Shown here in pieces: positions 33,101-41,472 of a stretch of DNA of 54,592 nt. The stretch comes from Clostridiales bacterium (GTDB taxonomy: Bacteria; Bacillota; Clostridia; Oscillospirales; Oscillospiraceae). The translations under genes and the position numbers were made by a program. The DNA is taken from NCBI GenBank assembly GCA_029008095.1, contig JAQXJB010000005.1, positions 1-54,592 on the forward strand, read 5' to 3'. Every line of letters begins with the position of its first letter. The stretch's first letter is position 1. The notes below the pieces were generated by a model. That model searched no databases. It was not told where the DNA came from and worked only from the letters and a program-made list of their open reading frames with translations.

Positions 33101-34087
33101 ATGCTTACAAATAAAGAAAACTATTTGCGCGTCCTCCATCGTGAGTGTCCCGAATCTGTGCCGATAGGCATGACCACCATGATCCGTCCCTCCATCCTTA
33201 ACGCCAGAAGAAATGACGATGGCTCCGGCTTCGACTGCTTCGGCATTGAGTACGTCATCTCCGAGGAGTCCGGCTTCGCCGGCGGCTTCATTCCAAAGCC
33301 CGGTGAGTTCATGATTGAGGATATCACCAAGTGGCGCGATATCGTTACCGTTCCCGACCTGGCCGGCGTTGACTGGGAAGCTATGGCAAAGAAGGATCTT
33401 GAGAAGATCGACCGCGACAAGGCTCCCGTTATGTCCGACGCCGTTACCGGCTTCTTCCAGGGTCTCATCAACTACATGGGCTTCACCGAGGGTCTTTGCG
33501 CCTGCTTCGAGGAGCCCGAGGAAGTTCAGGCTCTGATGGAGTGGATGACCGACTTCAATCTTGAGGTCGCCAAGAACATCATCAAGTACTACAAGCCCGA
33601 TGGTCTGTGGATGCCCGACGACGTTGCCACCGCCCGCAGCCCCTTCATCTCCAAGGATATGTTCCAAGAGCTCTTCAAGCCCTATTGGAAGAAATACACC
33701 GAGCTTTTCCTTGACGCTGGCATTCCCTGCCAGCTCCACTGCTGCGGCGAATGCATGATCCTCATTGATGACTTCATCGACTGCGGCTTCTCCGCATGGG
33801 ATCCCGCTCAGACCATGAACGACCTAAAGGGCGTCAAGGCCAAGTACGGCAACACTCTGGCTCTCGTAGGCGGCTGGAACGGCAGCGGCAGAGTTGCCGA
33901 TCCCGACGTTACCGAGGAGGAGATCCGCGCTCTCGTCCGCACCACAATCGATGAGCTGGGCGCAGGCGGCGGTCTCGTCTGGCAGGGCGGCGTAAACGCC
34001 CGCCCCGATATGCCCAACCTTGCTGAGCGCAACAACTGGATCTACGACGAGGTTGCAAAGTACGGTGCCAACTACTATGTAAAGTAA
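33101..34087 (+). CDS. Uroporphyrinogen decarboxylase-fold methyltransferase
   Basis: The 328-residue protein belongs to the UroD/MtaA/CmuA superfamily. The motif LHCCGECMILIDDFIDCG has the His-x-Cys zinc ligands of corrinoid-dependent methyltransferases and lacks the Arg-rich N-terminus of heme-pathway UroD, so methyl transfer is more likely than decarboxylation. No corrinoid protein, methyltransferase partner or heme gene is nearby; its partners must be elsewhere. The codon choice is strongly biased, as in the transhydroxylase and glycyl radical genes, suggesting high expression. ATG 33101 follows AGAGG; the GTG at 33092 is rejected. Possible role in demethylation of methoxylated aromatics or methylamines, unproved. 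Confidence 0.8.
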   Translation: MLTNKENYLRVLHRECPESVPIGMTTMIRPSILNARRNDDGSGFDCFGIEYVISEESGFAGGFIPKPGEFMIEDITKWRDIVTVPDLAGVDWEAMAKKDLEKIDRDKAPVMSDAVTGFFQGLINYMGFTEGLCACFEEPEEVQALMEWMTDFNLEVAKNIIKYYKPDGLWMPDDVATARSPFISKDMFQELFKPYWKKYTELFLDAGIPCQLHCCGECMILIDDFIDCGFSAWDPAQTMNDLKGVKAKYGNTLALVGGWNGSGRVADPDVTEEEIRALVRTTIDELGAGGGLVWQGGVNARPDMPNLAERNNWIYDEVAKYGANYYVK

Positions 34088-34107
34088 TTTAATATTACAT
34101 ATTGATA

Positions 34108-34138
34108 AACCGGAGTGGGATGACCACTCCGGTTTTTA
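34108..34138 (+). terminator. Terminator of the UroD-like gene
   Basis: AACCGGAGTGG pairs with CCACTCCGGTT around GATGA, followed by TTTATT. Confidence 0.85.
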
Positions 34139-34159
34139 TTTGGCAAAATGAAAAATACT

Positions 34160-34196
34160 ATCATCCCGCCTTTTGGCGGGGCTAAGAATGCCATAT
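34160..34196 (+). repeat. Dispersed intergenic repeat, fragment
   Basis: CATCCCGCC...GGCGGGGCTAAGAATGCCATATC matches the right half of the family (compare GGGGCTTAGAATGACA at 20860). It lies between two convergent genes. Confidence 0.5.
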
Positions 34197-34258
34197 CTTT
34201 GGATATTGCGTTTTATTGTTGCGCTGCGCGTGTCGCTATACGGCACGCCGCGGTTTCA

Positions 34259-35713
34259 TCACTTATTGCGCCAGGTGCTGCGGGACAGCAGAACCAATAT
34301 GGGGAAAATCTCCAGTCTGCCGGCAAGCATATCGAAAATAAGCACCAGCTTGGATAAATAACTGTAGGCGGAATAATTGCAGACGGGCCCGACAACATCG
34401 AAGCCGGGGCCGATATTATTGAAGCAGGCCAGCACGGCGGAGATGTTGGTTTCGACGGAAAAGCCGTCCACGGACACGGCAATGAAGCTGATAACAAGGA
34501 TTATGGCATAAGCAGCCAGATATCCGTTTGTGTTCTGCAAAACCTTCTCGTCCACCACCTGATCATTATTGCGAACCACAAGGACACGGTTGGGATGTAT
34601 TATCTGGCGGATATTGCGGCGAAGTATCTTGATCAGGAGCAGCACGCGCCCGCACTTGATGCCGCCGCCCGTACTGCCCGCGCAGGCTCCGATGACCATA
34701 AGGCAAAGGAGCACAGCCTTGGATAGCCCCGGCCAAAGGTCGAAATCCGTTGTGGCGAAGCCGGTGGTCGTCATAATGCTGGAGACCTGAAAAGCGGCAT
34801 GGCGAATGGTCTCGCCAAGGGTGCCATAGAAGCCTCTAAGGTCAAGAACTATGATGACCGTGGCGGCCAGCGCGACACCTGCGTAGAGACGAAGTTCCTC
34901 ATCCTTTATGACATTCTTCACCTGCTTCATCAAAAGCAGATAGTAGCAGCTGAAGTTCACGCCGAACAGCATCATAAACACAGTGCATACATTCTGGATA
35001 TACGGGCTGTAGCCTGCGATACTGTCGTTTTTCACGCCAAAGCCGCCTGTACCCGCCGTTCCGAAGGCGGTACAGACCGCTTCAAAGACGGACATTTTTC
35101 CGATGAGCAGAAAAATGATGTCGAGCACAGTGAGCAGAATATAGATAATATAAAGTATCATCGCCGTCTGCTTCATGCGCGGCACCAGCTTGCCCACGTT
35201 GGGGCCGGGACTTTCCGCCCGAAGCAGATGCATGGTGAAGCCGCCCTTCTGCCCGCTGACAGGCAGAACAGCAAGTAGGAACACAAGTATTCCCATGCCG
35301 CCCAGCCAGTGGCTGAAGCTGCGCCAATAGAGTACGCCCTTGGAAAGCTTCTCCACCTCCGGGACTATGGAAGCGCCGGTGGTGGTAAAGCCGGAAACCA
35401 TCTCAAAAAGCGCGTCTATGTAATTGGGTATCTCGCCGGAGATAACAAAGGGCAGGCAGCCCAAAAGACTCATCACGATCCAGCTCAGGCCAACACAGGT
35501 AAGGCCCTCCTTGGCGTAAAAGCCCTTTTTCGCGCTGCGGCAGAATATCCACAGCACCGCCGACACAAGCAGAACGATACCGATGGTGCAGACAAAGCCG
35601 AGCACGGCGTCCGCGTCACGGCAGACCGCGCTTATTATAAGGGCCGGGAGCATGAACACGGCCTCGATTGCTAATATCTGGGCGATAAAACGCCCCATCA
35701 TTTTATAATTCAT
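34259..35713 (-). CDS. trkH: Trk-type potassium uptake membrane subunit
   Basis: The 484-residue channel-like protein has the four pore loops of TrkH/KtrB, readable as SGFTTTGAS, FGTAGTGGFG, SIMTTTGFAT and CFNNIGPGF, each with the selectivity-filter Gly. It works with the NAD/ATP-binding TrkA ring encoded just upstream. ATG 35713 follows the trkA stop by one base (TGATATG); the in-frame TTG at 35722 overlaps trkA. No dedicated ribosome site is seen, so translation depends on coupling. Confidence 0.93.
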   Translation of the reverse strand: MNYKMMGRFIAQILAIEAVFMLPALIISAVCRDADAVLGFVCTIGIVLLVSAVLWIFCRSAKKGFYAKEGLTCVGLSWIVMSLLGCLPFVISGEIPNYIDALFEMVSGFTTTGASIVPEVEKLSKGVLYWRSFSHWLGGMGILVFLLAVLPVSGQKGGFTMHLLRAESPGPNVGKLVPRMKQTAMILYIIYILLTVLDIIFLLIGKMSVFEAVCTAFGTAGTGGFGVKNDSIAGYSPYIQNVCTVFMMLFGVNFSCYYLLLMKQVKNVIKDEELRLYAGVALAATVIIVLDLRGFYGTLGETIRHAAFQVSSIMTTTGFATTDFDLWPGLSKAVLLCLMVIGACAGSTGGGIKCGRVLLLIKILRRNIRQIIHPNRVLVVRNNDQVVDEKVLQNTNGYLAAYAIILVISFIAVSVDGFSVETNISAVLACFNNIGPGFDVVGPVCNYSAYSYLSKLVLIFDMLAGRLEIFPILVLLSRSTWRNK

Positions 35714-35714
35714 A

Positions 35715-37073
35715 TCATTCAAAAATCTCGTTAAGCTGATTTATTACTCCATCACCGCTGAACACGATTATGATGGAATCACCCTTATTGAAGGTTGAGC
35801 TGCCGTTGGGTATCTCAGTGCGCGCGCCGTGACTGATGCTGGCGATGAGCACGTTTTTCCGCAGCTTTATGCTGCGCAGAGGCTCGCCGCAATGGAGGGT
35901 ATTATCGTCCACCAGAAACTCCACCGCCTCCACCTGTCCGTCGGCTATGGTATGCACGGAGACTGCCGCGCCTGTCTGATTGCGCATGGCGCGGACATAG
36001 CGGACGATGGTATTGCAGCAAATGTCCTTGGGGCTGATAACGCTGCCCAGGGGCAGGCTGTTGAGTATGCTGCTGGTTTCCAGGTGGCCTATTTTGGTTA
36101 TTACATGGGGCACTCCTCTGTTTTTGCCGTAAATGGAGATGACCATATTCATCTCGTCTATACCGGTAAGGGTCACCAGCGCGTCGCAGTCATCGATGTG
36201 CTCGCTTTCCAGCAGCGACTCGCTGCTGGCGTCGCCATGAACGATGCATGTATGGGGCAGAACTCCGGCAAGCTGGACACAGCGCTCCTCATCCTGCTCA
36301 ATGAGCTGGACGGAGATACCGCTGTGCTGGAGCTGCTGGGAGAGGTAATAGCTGATGCGGCCGCCGCCGCAGAGAATGACGCGGTTCACCTTGCGGGTGA
36401 TTATTCCCAGGTTTTTCAGCAGCGCGGCAAGGTCGTCCGTGGGCGCGGTGACAAATATCCGGTCGTTCTCCCGGAGGATAAAATCGCCGCCCGGAGCAAT
36501 GGCCTTGCCGTCACGCAGGACGGTGCAGACCAGCACCTTGCACTTTACTATGCCGTTGAGCTCGCTTAGAGTAACATTCTTCAGCTTGCTCCGCGCGTCC
36601 ACTTTCAGCTCCACTATCTCCACTCTGCCCTTGGCAAAGGGCTCGCGCTTCATGAAGCCGGGCAGACGCAGCAGACGCTCTATCTCCACAGCCGCCTGCC
36701 TGTCCGGGTTCACGGCCAGAGAGAGGGCAAAGAAATCCCGCATCTCATATATCTGGTCGATATACTCGGGATTGCGTATTCTGGCAATGGTGTGCAGCTT
36801 GGGGTTTATGCCGTGGGCTGTCATGCAGCAGAGCAGATTTACCTCGTCAGCGTTGGTGACGGCGATGAGCAGATCGGCATCCTCTGCGCCTGCCTGCTTC
36901 AAAACAGCCATTGAGGCGCAGTTGCCCTGCACAGCCATAACGTCATATTTCTCTATGCTGGTTTCCAGCACCTTCTGGTTGGAATCTATGAGCGTGAGGC
37001 TATGGCCCTCCTGCGAAAGCTGTCTGGCAAGGGATGAGCCGACCTTTCCGTCTCCTGCGATGATTATATTCAA
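35715..37073 (-). CDS. trkA: Trk potassium uptake regulator (duplicated RCK)
   Basis: The 452-residue cytoplasmic protein has two RCK units, each with a nucleotide-binding Rossmann motif (AGDGKVGSSLARQL at residue 6 and CGGGRISYYLSQQL near 235) and a TrkA-C domain. It gates TrkH with NAD(H) or ATP/ADP. The start is TTG at 37071-37073, 7 bases after GAGGTG; no ATG is nearby. Two-gene operon trkA-trkH. Confidence 0.93.
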   Translation of the reverse strand: MNIIIAGDGKVGSSLARQLSQEGHSLTLIDSNQKVLETSIEKYDVMAVQGNCASMAVLKQAGAEDADLLIAVTNADEVNLLCCMTAHGINPKLHTIARIRNPEYIDQIYEMRDFFALSLAVNPDRQAAVEIERLLRLPGFMKREPFAKGRVEIVELKVDARSKLKNVTLSELNGIVKCKVLVCTVLRDGKAIAPGGDFILRENDRIFVTAPTDDLAALLKNLGIITRKVNRVILCGGGRISYYLSQQLQHSGISVQLIEQDEERCVQLAGVLPHTCIVHGDASSESLLESEHIDDCDALVTLTGIDEMNMVISIYGKNRGVPHVITKIGHLETSSILNSLPLGSVISPKDICCNTIVRYVRAMRNQTGAAVSVHTIADGQVEAVEFLVDDNTLHCGEPLRSIKLRKNVLIASISHGARTEIPNGSSTFNKGDSIIIVFSGDGVINQLNEIFE

Positions 37074-37151
37074 GAATATTCACCTCGAAATGCTTGAGTT
37101 ATGAGTTATTATAAGGCAGCGGGGTTCTGCGCTTGATATTCTTCGCCGCTG

Positions 37152-38378
37152 TCAGCCGTTGTTTATTTCACGCGCCAGCCGCTCATATACCTCAGCCACG
37201 CCGAGATCCTTTTCCCCGGCTATTTTTTTGACGTCGTCAAATTCGGGCTTTACCCGCTTTACGCCGTAGCCCTCGGAGCATTTTACGCGGACGTTCCCAA
37301 GACTGGTAACGGCTGTGTACTCTTTTCTTTCCAGCACGCTTCGCCGGCAGACGGTGCGGCGCAGGCCGAGAGTGCTGGTATGGCGGAAGATTGCCCGGGT
37401 AACGTCCTCCTCCTTCGCCTCCGGGCAGATGCAGGTGAGCATATACGCCGGCCGGTTCTTCTTCATATAAATCGGAGTGAAAAAAGCATCCGCAGCCCCC
37501 GCCTCGAAAAGCTTCTCCATTGCGTAACCAAGGGCTTCGCCTGTCATATCGTCCACATTGCAGCTAAGCTGCAGGACGGTATCGGAGCTGCTTTCAGTCT
37601 CGCCAATAAAGGCACGCAGGCAATTACAGCGCCCGAAATCCTTGGTGCCGATGCCAACGCCTATTTTTTCAACCCTCATCACGGGCATCGGGCCGTATTC
37701 CCCGGCAAAATGCTTCAGCAGCGCCGCTCCGGTTGGAGTGCAAAGCTCGCCGCTCACATCCCCGCCATAGCAGGGCACGCCCTTCAGTATCTCCGCCGTC
37801 GCGGGCGTGGGCACCGGCAGTACACCGTGGGCACAGCGGACAGTCCCGCTGCCCAGATGCACCGGTGATGCGCATATTTTATCCGCGCCCAGCCGCTCCA
37901 TGAGCAGACAGACGGCTGCAACATCGGCCACAGCGTCCATCGCTCCGACCTCATGGAAATGTACCAGCTCCACCGGCTTGCCGTGAACCTTGGCTTCGGC
38001 GTTGGCAATGATGGTGTAGACCTCGTGGATATCGCTTTTCACCTTATCGGAGACAGGTAGCGCATCTATAATAGCCCGGATGGAGTCCATGTCGAAATGC
38101 TCATGCTCTTGGTGATGATGTTTCTCATTCTCATGGTCATGTTCATGTACATGCTTGTGGAAATGCTCATGCTCCTCCTCGCCGTTTATGCGCACGTGCA
38201 TATGGAGGCCCGTTATTCCGTACTGCTCCTTTTCCGCCGCCTCTATGCTCACGCCGGGCAGACCCAGCGCGTTCAGCCCGGCGACAAAGCCGGGAACGTC
38301 GTCTACCAGGGACAGCAGCGCCGCGGTAAGCATATCGCCCGCCGCGCCCATAGCGCACTCAAGGTATAAGGTTCTCAT
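37152..38378 (-). CDS. larC: Nickel pincer cofactor biosynthesis protein LarC
   Basis: The 408-residue protein is the CTP-dependent metallochelatase (cyclometallase) that inserts nickel into the pyridinium pincer nucleotide. A His-rich stretch at residues 70-94, with about a dozen His, is the nickel-binding linker. In Lactiplantibacillus, LarC is made from two frames by programmed frameshift; here it is one intact frame. It overlaps larB by ATGA (38375-38378). Confidence 0.93.
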   Translation of the reverse strand: MRTLYLECAMGAAGDMLTAALLSLVDDVPGFVAGLNALGLPGVSIEAAEKEQYGITGLHMHVRINGEEEHEHFHKHVHEHDHENEKHHHQEHEHFDMDSIRAIIDALPVSDKVKSDIHEVYTIIANAEAKVHGKPVELVHFHEVGAMDAVADVAAVCLLMERLGADKICASPVHLGSGTVRCAHGVLPVPTPATAEILKGVPCYGGDVSGELCTPTGAALLKHFAGEYGPMPVMRVEKIGVGIGTKDFGRCNCLRAFIGETESSSDTVLQLSCNVDDMTGEALGYAMEKLFEAGAADAFFTPIYMKKNRPAYMLTCICPEAKEEDVTRAIFRHTSTLGLRRTVCRRSVLERKEYTAVTSLGNVRVKCSEGYGVKRVKPEFDDVKKIAGEKDLGVAEVYERLAREINNG

Positions 38379-39136
38379 TCTTTGATGCCCTCCGCTTTGT
38401 TTATCATGGACGCGAGGTAGCCCGCGCCGAAGCCGTTATCGATATTCACCACGGAAACTCCGCTGGCGCAGGAATTGAGCATGGCCAGCAGAGCCGCCAC
38501 ACCACCGAAGCTGGCCCCGTAGCCCACGCTGGTGGGCACGGCTATGACCGGGCAGTCCACAAGGCCGCCTATAACGCTGGCCAGCGCTCCCTCCATACCC
38601 GCCACTGCCACAACTGCCCGGGCGGTGGTGAGCACATCGAGCTGAGAGAGCAGGCGGTGCAGGCCGGAAACGCCCACATCGTACATTCTGTGGACACGGC
38701 TGCCCATCACCTCGGCGGTTATTGCCGCCTCCTCGCAGACGGGAATATCGCTGGTGCCGCCGCAGGCGACCACCACCGATCCCACCAGTTTCCGTTCCTT
38801 TTTCGGAGCCGCGATTGCGATACGCGCCGGCTCGTTATATTCCATTTCAAATTCTTCACGGAGCACCGCGGCCTTCTCCGGCTGGAGGCGGGTTATGAGA
38901 ATATCCCGGCAGCCGCTCTCTGTCATGGCGGAAAGGATGCCGCGTATCTGCTCCACGGTCTTGCCCTGACCATAGATGACCTCCTGCGCCCCCTGACGGA
39001 CGGCCCGGTGATGGTCAACCTTGGCGTAGCCCAGCTCCTCAAAGGGCGCCGACTTTATCCGCGCCGCCGCGGTCTCGGGAGTAACGCTTCCGCTCTCCAC
39101 CGCCCGCAGCAGCTCCATCAGTTCTGTTTTATCCAT
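38375..39136 (-). CDS. larB: Nickel pincer cofactor biosynthesis protein LarB
   Basis: The 253-residue enzyme carboxylates and hydrolyses nicotinic acid adenine dinucleotide, the first step of the nickel pincer cofactor. Its C-terminal half is a PurE-like domain (VVVACGGTSDIPVCEEAA and PTSVGYGASFGGVAALLAMLNSC). It starts 3 bp after larE. Confidence 0.94.
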   Translation of the reverse strand: MDKTELMELLRAVESGSVTPETAAARIKSAPFEELGYAKVDHHRAVRQGAQEVIYGQGKTVEQIRGILSAMTESGCRDILITRLQPEKAAVLREEFEMEYNEPARIAIAAPKKERKLVGSVVVACGGTSDIPVCEEAAITAEVMGSRVHRMYDVGVSGLHRLLSQLDVLTTARAVVAVAGMEGALASVIGGLVDCPVIAVPTSVGYGASFGGVAALLAMLNSCASGVSVVNIDNGFGAGYLASMINKAEGIKE

Positions 39137-39139
39137 GCC

Positions 39140-39883
39140 TTATTCCCTGCCTTTAAGGTCGAGACTTATTTCGCTGAACTCGCCGCTCAGGGCGGAAAGT
39201 ATCTCATTTCGTTTCTCCAGCGCCATCGGCATCTGGCTTTCAGTCATTTCAAGCTTGGCCGCGCCGTCCCGCCAGCGCAGTCGGAAATTTTTAAACCCAA
39301 GACCCATAAGCGCCAGCTCGCCCCGCTCTATCTTTTCCAGCATTCCACTGTCAAGCTCGCAGCCTGTCGGAACGCGGGTGGCAAGGCAGGAATAGGAGGG
39401 CTTATCCCAGGTGAACAGCCCCGCCTCGTGGGAAAGACGGCGTATCTCAGCCTTCGTCAGCCCCGCCTCACGCAGGGGCGAACGGACATTCAGCTCCTCC
39501 AGCGCCTTCATGCCGGGGCGCTGGGCGGGATCGTCATCCAGATTGCTGCCGTCCAGTATCACTCCGCAGCCGTCCTCCCGGGCGCACTCCGCTATACGGG
39601 TAAATATACGCTTTTTGCAAAGGTAGCAGCGCCGGGCGGGATTGGCCTTTATGGCCTCATCAGCCAACACATCCAGCTCAATTATCTTCATTTTTACGCC
39701 CAGCCCCCCGGCAAGGCGCTTTGCGTCTTCCTGCTCAAACCAGGGCTGGAACACCGTTTTCACGAAATACGCCGTTACGTTCCGGGCATATTTCGAGGCT
39801 TCGTAAAGCAGATATGCCGAGTCCACCCCACCGGAAAAAGCGATGGCAACGGAAGGATTTTCTTCAAAAAAGCTTTTAAGCAC
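39140..39883 (-). CDS. larE: Sulfur transferase LarE
   Basis: The 247-residue PP-loop enzyme (SGGVDS, residues 17-22) adds sulfur to the pincer nucleotide. LpLarE sacrifices one Cys (Cys176) per turnover; here Cys166 (SYSCLAT) is the equivalent. The extra CxxC at Cys86/Cys89 (RRCYLCK) suggests the three-Cys form that carries a [4Fe-4S] cluster instead and can be catalytic. That reading follows from the Cys pattern only. It is the first gene of larE-larB-larC. Confidence 0.92.
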   Translation of the reverse strand: MLKSFFEENPSVAIAFSGGVDSAYLLYEASKYARNVTAYFVKTVFQPWFEQEDAKRLAGGLGVKMKIIELDVLADEAIKANPARRCYLCKKRIFTRIAECAREDGCGVILDGSNLDDDPAQRPGMKALEELNVRSPLREAGLTKAEIRRLSHEAGLFTWDKPSYSCLATRVPTGCELDSGMLEKIERGELALMGLGFKNFRLRWRDGAAKLEMTESQMPMALEKRNEILSALSGEFSEISLDLKGRE

Positions 39884-39890
39884 AATAACA

Positions 39891-39914
39891 CCCCCATGAC
39901 AAGCTGCATGGGGG
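39891..39914 (-). promoter_or_regulatory. 5'-terminal hairpin of the lar transcript
   Basis: CCCCCATG and CATGGGGG pair around 8 bases. On the minus strand it begins just after the -10, so the mRNA would start with this hairpin, which may stabilise it. It is followed by larE at 39883. Confidence 0.55.
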
Positions 39915-39915
39915 T

Positions 39916-39944
39916 ATTATAGCATTCTTTCAGCAATATGGCAA
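39916..39944 (-). promoter_or_regulatory. Promoter of larE-larB-larC
   Basis: On the minus strand TTGCCA (39944-39939), a 17-base spacer and a perfect TATAAT (39921-39916). Confidence 0.75.
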
Positions 39945-39957
39945 TGATTTGCAAAAA

Positions 39958-41472
39958 TCAGGTGGTATAAACGAGAGATACGTTTCTGTCATCCATTACG
40001 CGCTCAATGGCGGTGACAAGAGTCTGTATATTGCTCTTATAAATATAGAACTCTGCATTGCCATCCACGCGGCAGGCATACTGACGCTCGTTGAGGGGAA
40101 TCATCTCAAGAAGTCTGCTGCTGCCGTCTTTCAGATTGAGAGTAATGCTGTACTCTGCCTTGCCGAGCTCAATATCCTTGGCGAGCTCGCCCACCTGGCG
40201 TAGATTCAGGGTTCTGGAATACATACGCTTGGTATTGGTCTCGCTTATATCCTTGCCGTTGATATTGCCAACAGTGCGGACGACCTCCACGCCGGAGCCG
40301 GTCACGTCGTCATACTCAGAGAGAACCATTGTATAGGTAGTACCAGCCATGTCATAGACAATGGACTCAATGGTGTGGATATCCTGAATCCAGACGGCGC
40401 GGTTGAGCAGAGTGGTGTAATCCACCTTGATGCACTCGAAGGCGTCGCTGGCATATGTGAGGATAGTCACCTCGTCCACCTCGCCGCGCATGAAAGCGTC
40501 ATACTGCTCGCCCATGACAGCGTAGGTATAGCTGCTGCCGGCTATCCCGCCAAGCACCAGGTCAATGCTGTTGCCGCTGATATCCTTCATCTCGAAGCGT
40601 CTGGGCTTATCAAGGCCGTATTTCTCAAACTGCTCGGCAGTGATATCGCAGATGATATCGCCGTAGGTGATGGTAGCCGCGACATCCAGCATCTTCTCCT
40701 GAACCAGCTCATCGGTGCAGGAGGAGACGACGGGAGAAAGCATCATATAGGAGGAGGAAGCCTTGTTGCCCTCAATGGTGAAATCGCTGTCGAGAATTAT
40801 CTCGATGGACACTCCCTGCTCATTGGTGGTGCGTATCCAATTGATATTGGTATAAATATCCTCGTCGGTATACTGGGGGAAGGTCTTGATGTCGCGGTAA
40901 TCCAGCTCGCCGCGCATGATAAGGCTGGTGAGGTAGTTACCGATGGTATAGACAGTATTGCCCACGTCAGTCATTGCATAGTAGTAATAGTCAACGGGGG
41001 TATTATCGCCAATATAGAGGTTTATCACCTTTCCGTCCTCAAAGGTCAGCTCCATCTGATACTGGGGCGTATCCAGGCCATAGATAGAGAGATCCTCGGG
41101 GGCTTCCTCCACAAAATCCACCGCTGTGAGAGAAGTTAGGGTAAACATCATGGAGCGGAACTTGGAGGTATTATACTCGAAGAACTTAGCCTTTGGCTCA
41201 ATATCATATATGAGCTTGCCATCCTCATCGTGGATATAGTCCACGGTGAGTGTCTCTCCATCGGGGCGGATGGCTTTCAGCCTTATAAGAGAATCTCCGT
41301 CTTCCTTAATGACATATTGCACAGGCTTTTCGCTGACGGGCGCTGTGGATTCCGCGAGAACTTCCTTGTCCTTCTCGGGGAAGATGACCATAAACACCAG
41401 CAGCAGCAGAGCCAGCACAACGATGACTATGACGCCGATAAGTATCGGCTTGAGACTTTTGGAAACAGACAT
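39958..41472 (-). CDS. DUF4340 protein of the gld-type ABC operon
   Basis: The 504-residue protein has one N-terminal membrane helix (about residues 9-30, ILIGVIVIVVLALLLLVFMVIF). A large extracytoplasmic part follows, in beta-rich repeats typical of DUF4340 (for example SLTAVDFVEEAPEDLSIYGLDTP). Its start shares one base with the gldG-like stop (TAATG). It is usually found last in operons of ABC ATPase, ABC-2 permease and GldG-like genes, as here. Function unknown; secretion or envelope assembly is likely. Confidence 0.85.
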   Translation of the reverse strand: MSVSKSLKPILIGVIVIVVLALLLLVFMVIFPEKDKEVLAESTAPVSEKPVQYVIKEDGDSLIRLKAIRPDGETLTVDYIHDEDGKLIYDIEPKAKFFEYNTSKFRSMMFTLTSLTAVDFVEEAPEDLSIYGLDTPQYQMELTFEDGKVINLYIGDNTPVDYYYYAMTDVGNTVYTIGNYLTSLIMRGELDYRDIKTFPQYTDEDIYTNINWIRTTNEQGVSIEIILDSDFTIEGNKASSSYMMLSPVVSSCTDELVQEKMLDVAATITYGDIICDITAEQFEKYGLDKPRRFEMKDISGNSIDLVLGGIAGSSYTYAVMGEQYDAFMRGEVDEVTILTYASDAFECIKVDYTTLLNRAVWIQDIHTIESIVYDMAGTTYTMVLSEYDDVTGSGVEVVRTVGNINGKDISETNTKRMYSRTLNLRQVGELAKDIELGKAEYSITLNLKDGSSRLLEMIPLNERQYACRVDGNAEFYIYKSNIQTLVTAIERVMDDRNVSLVYTT

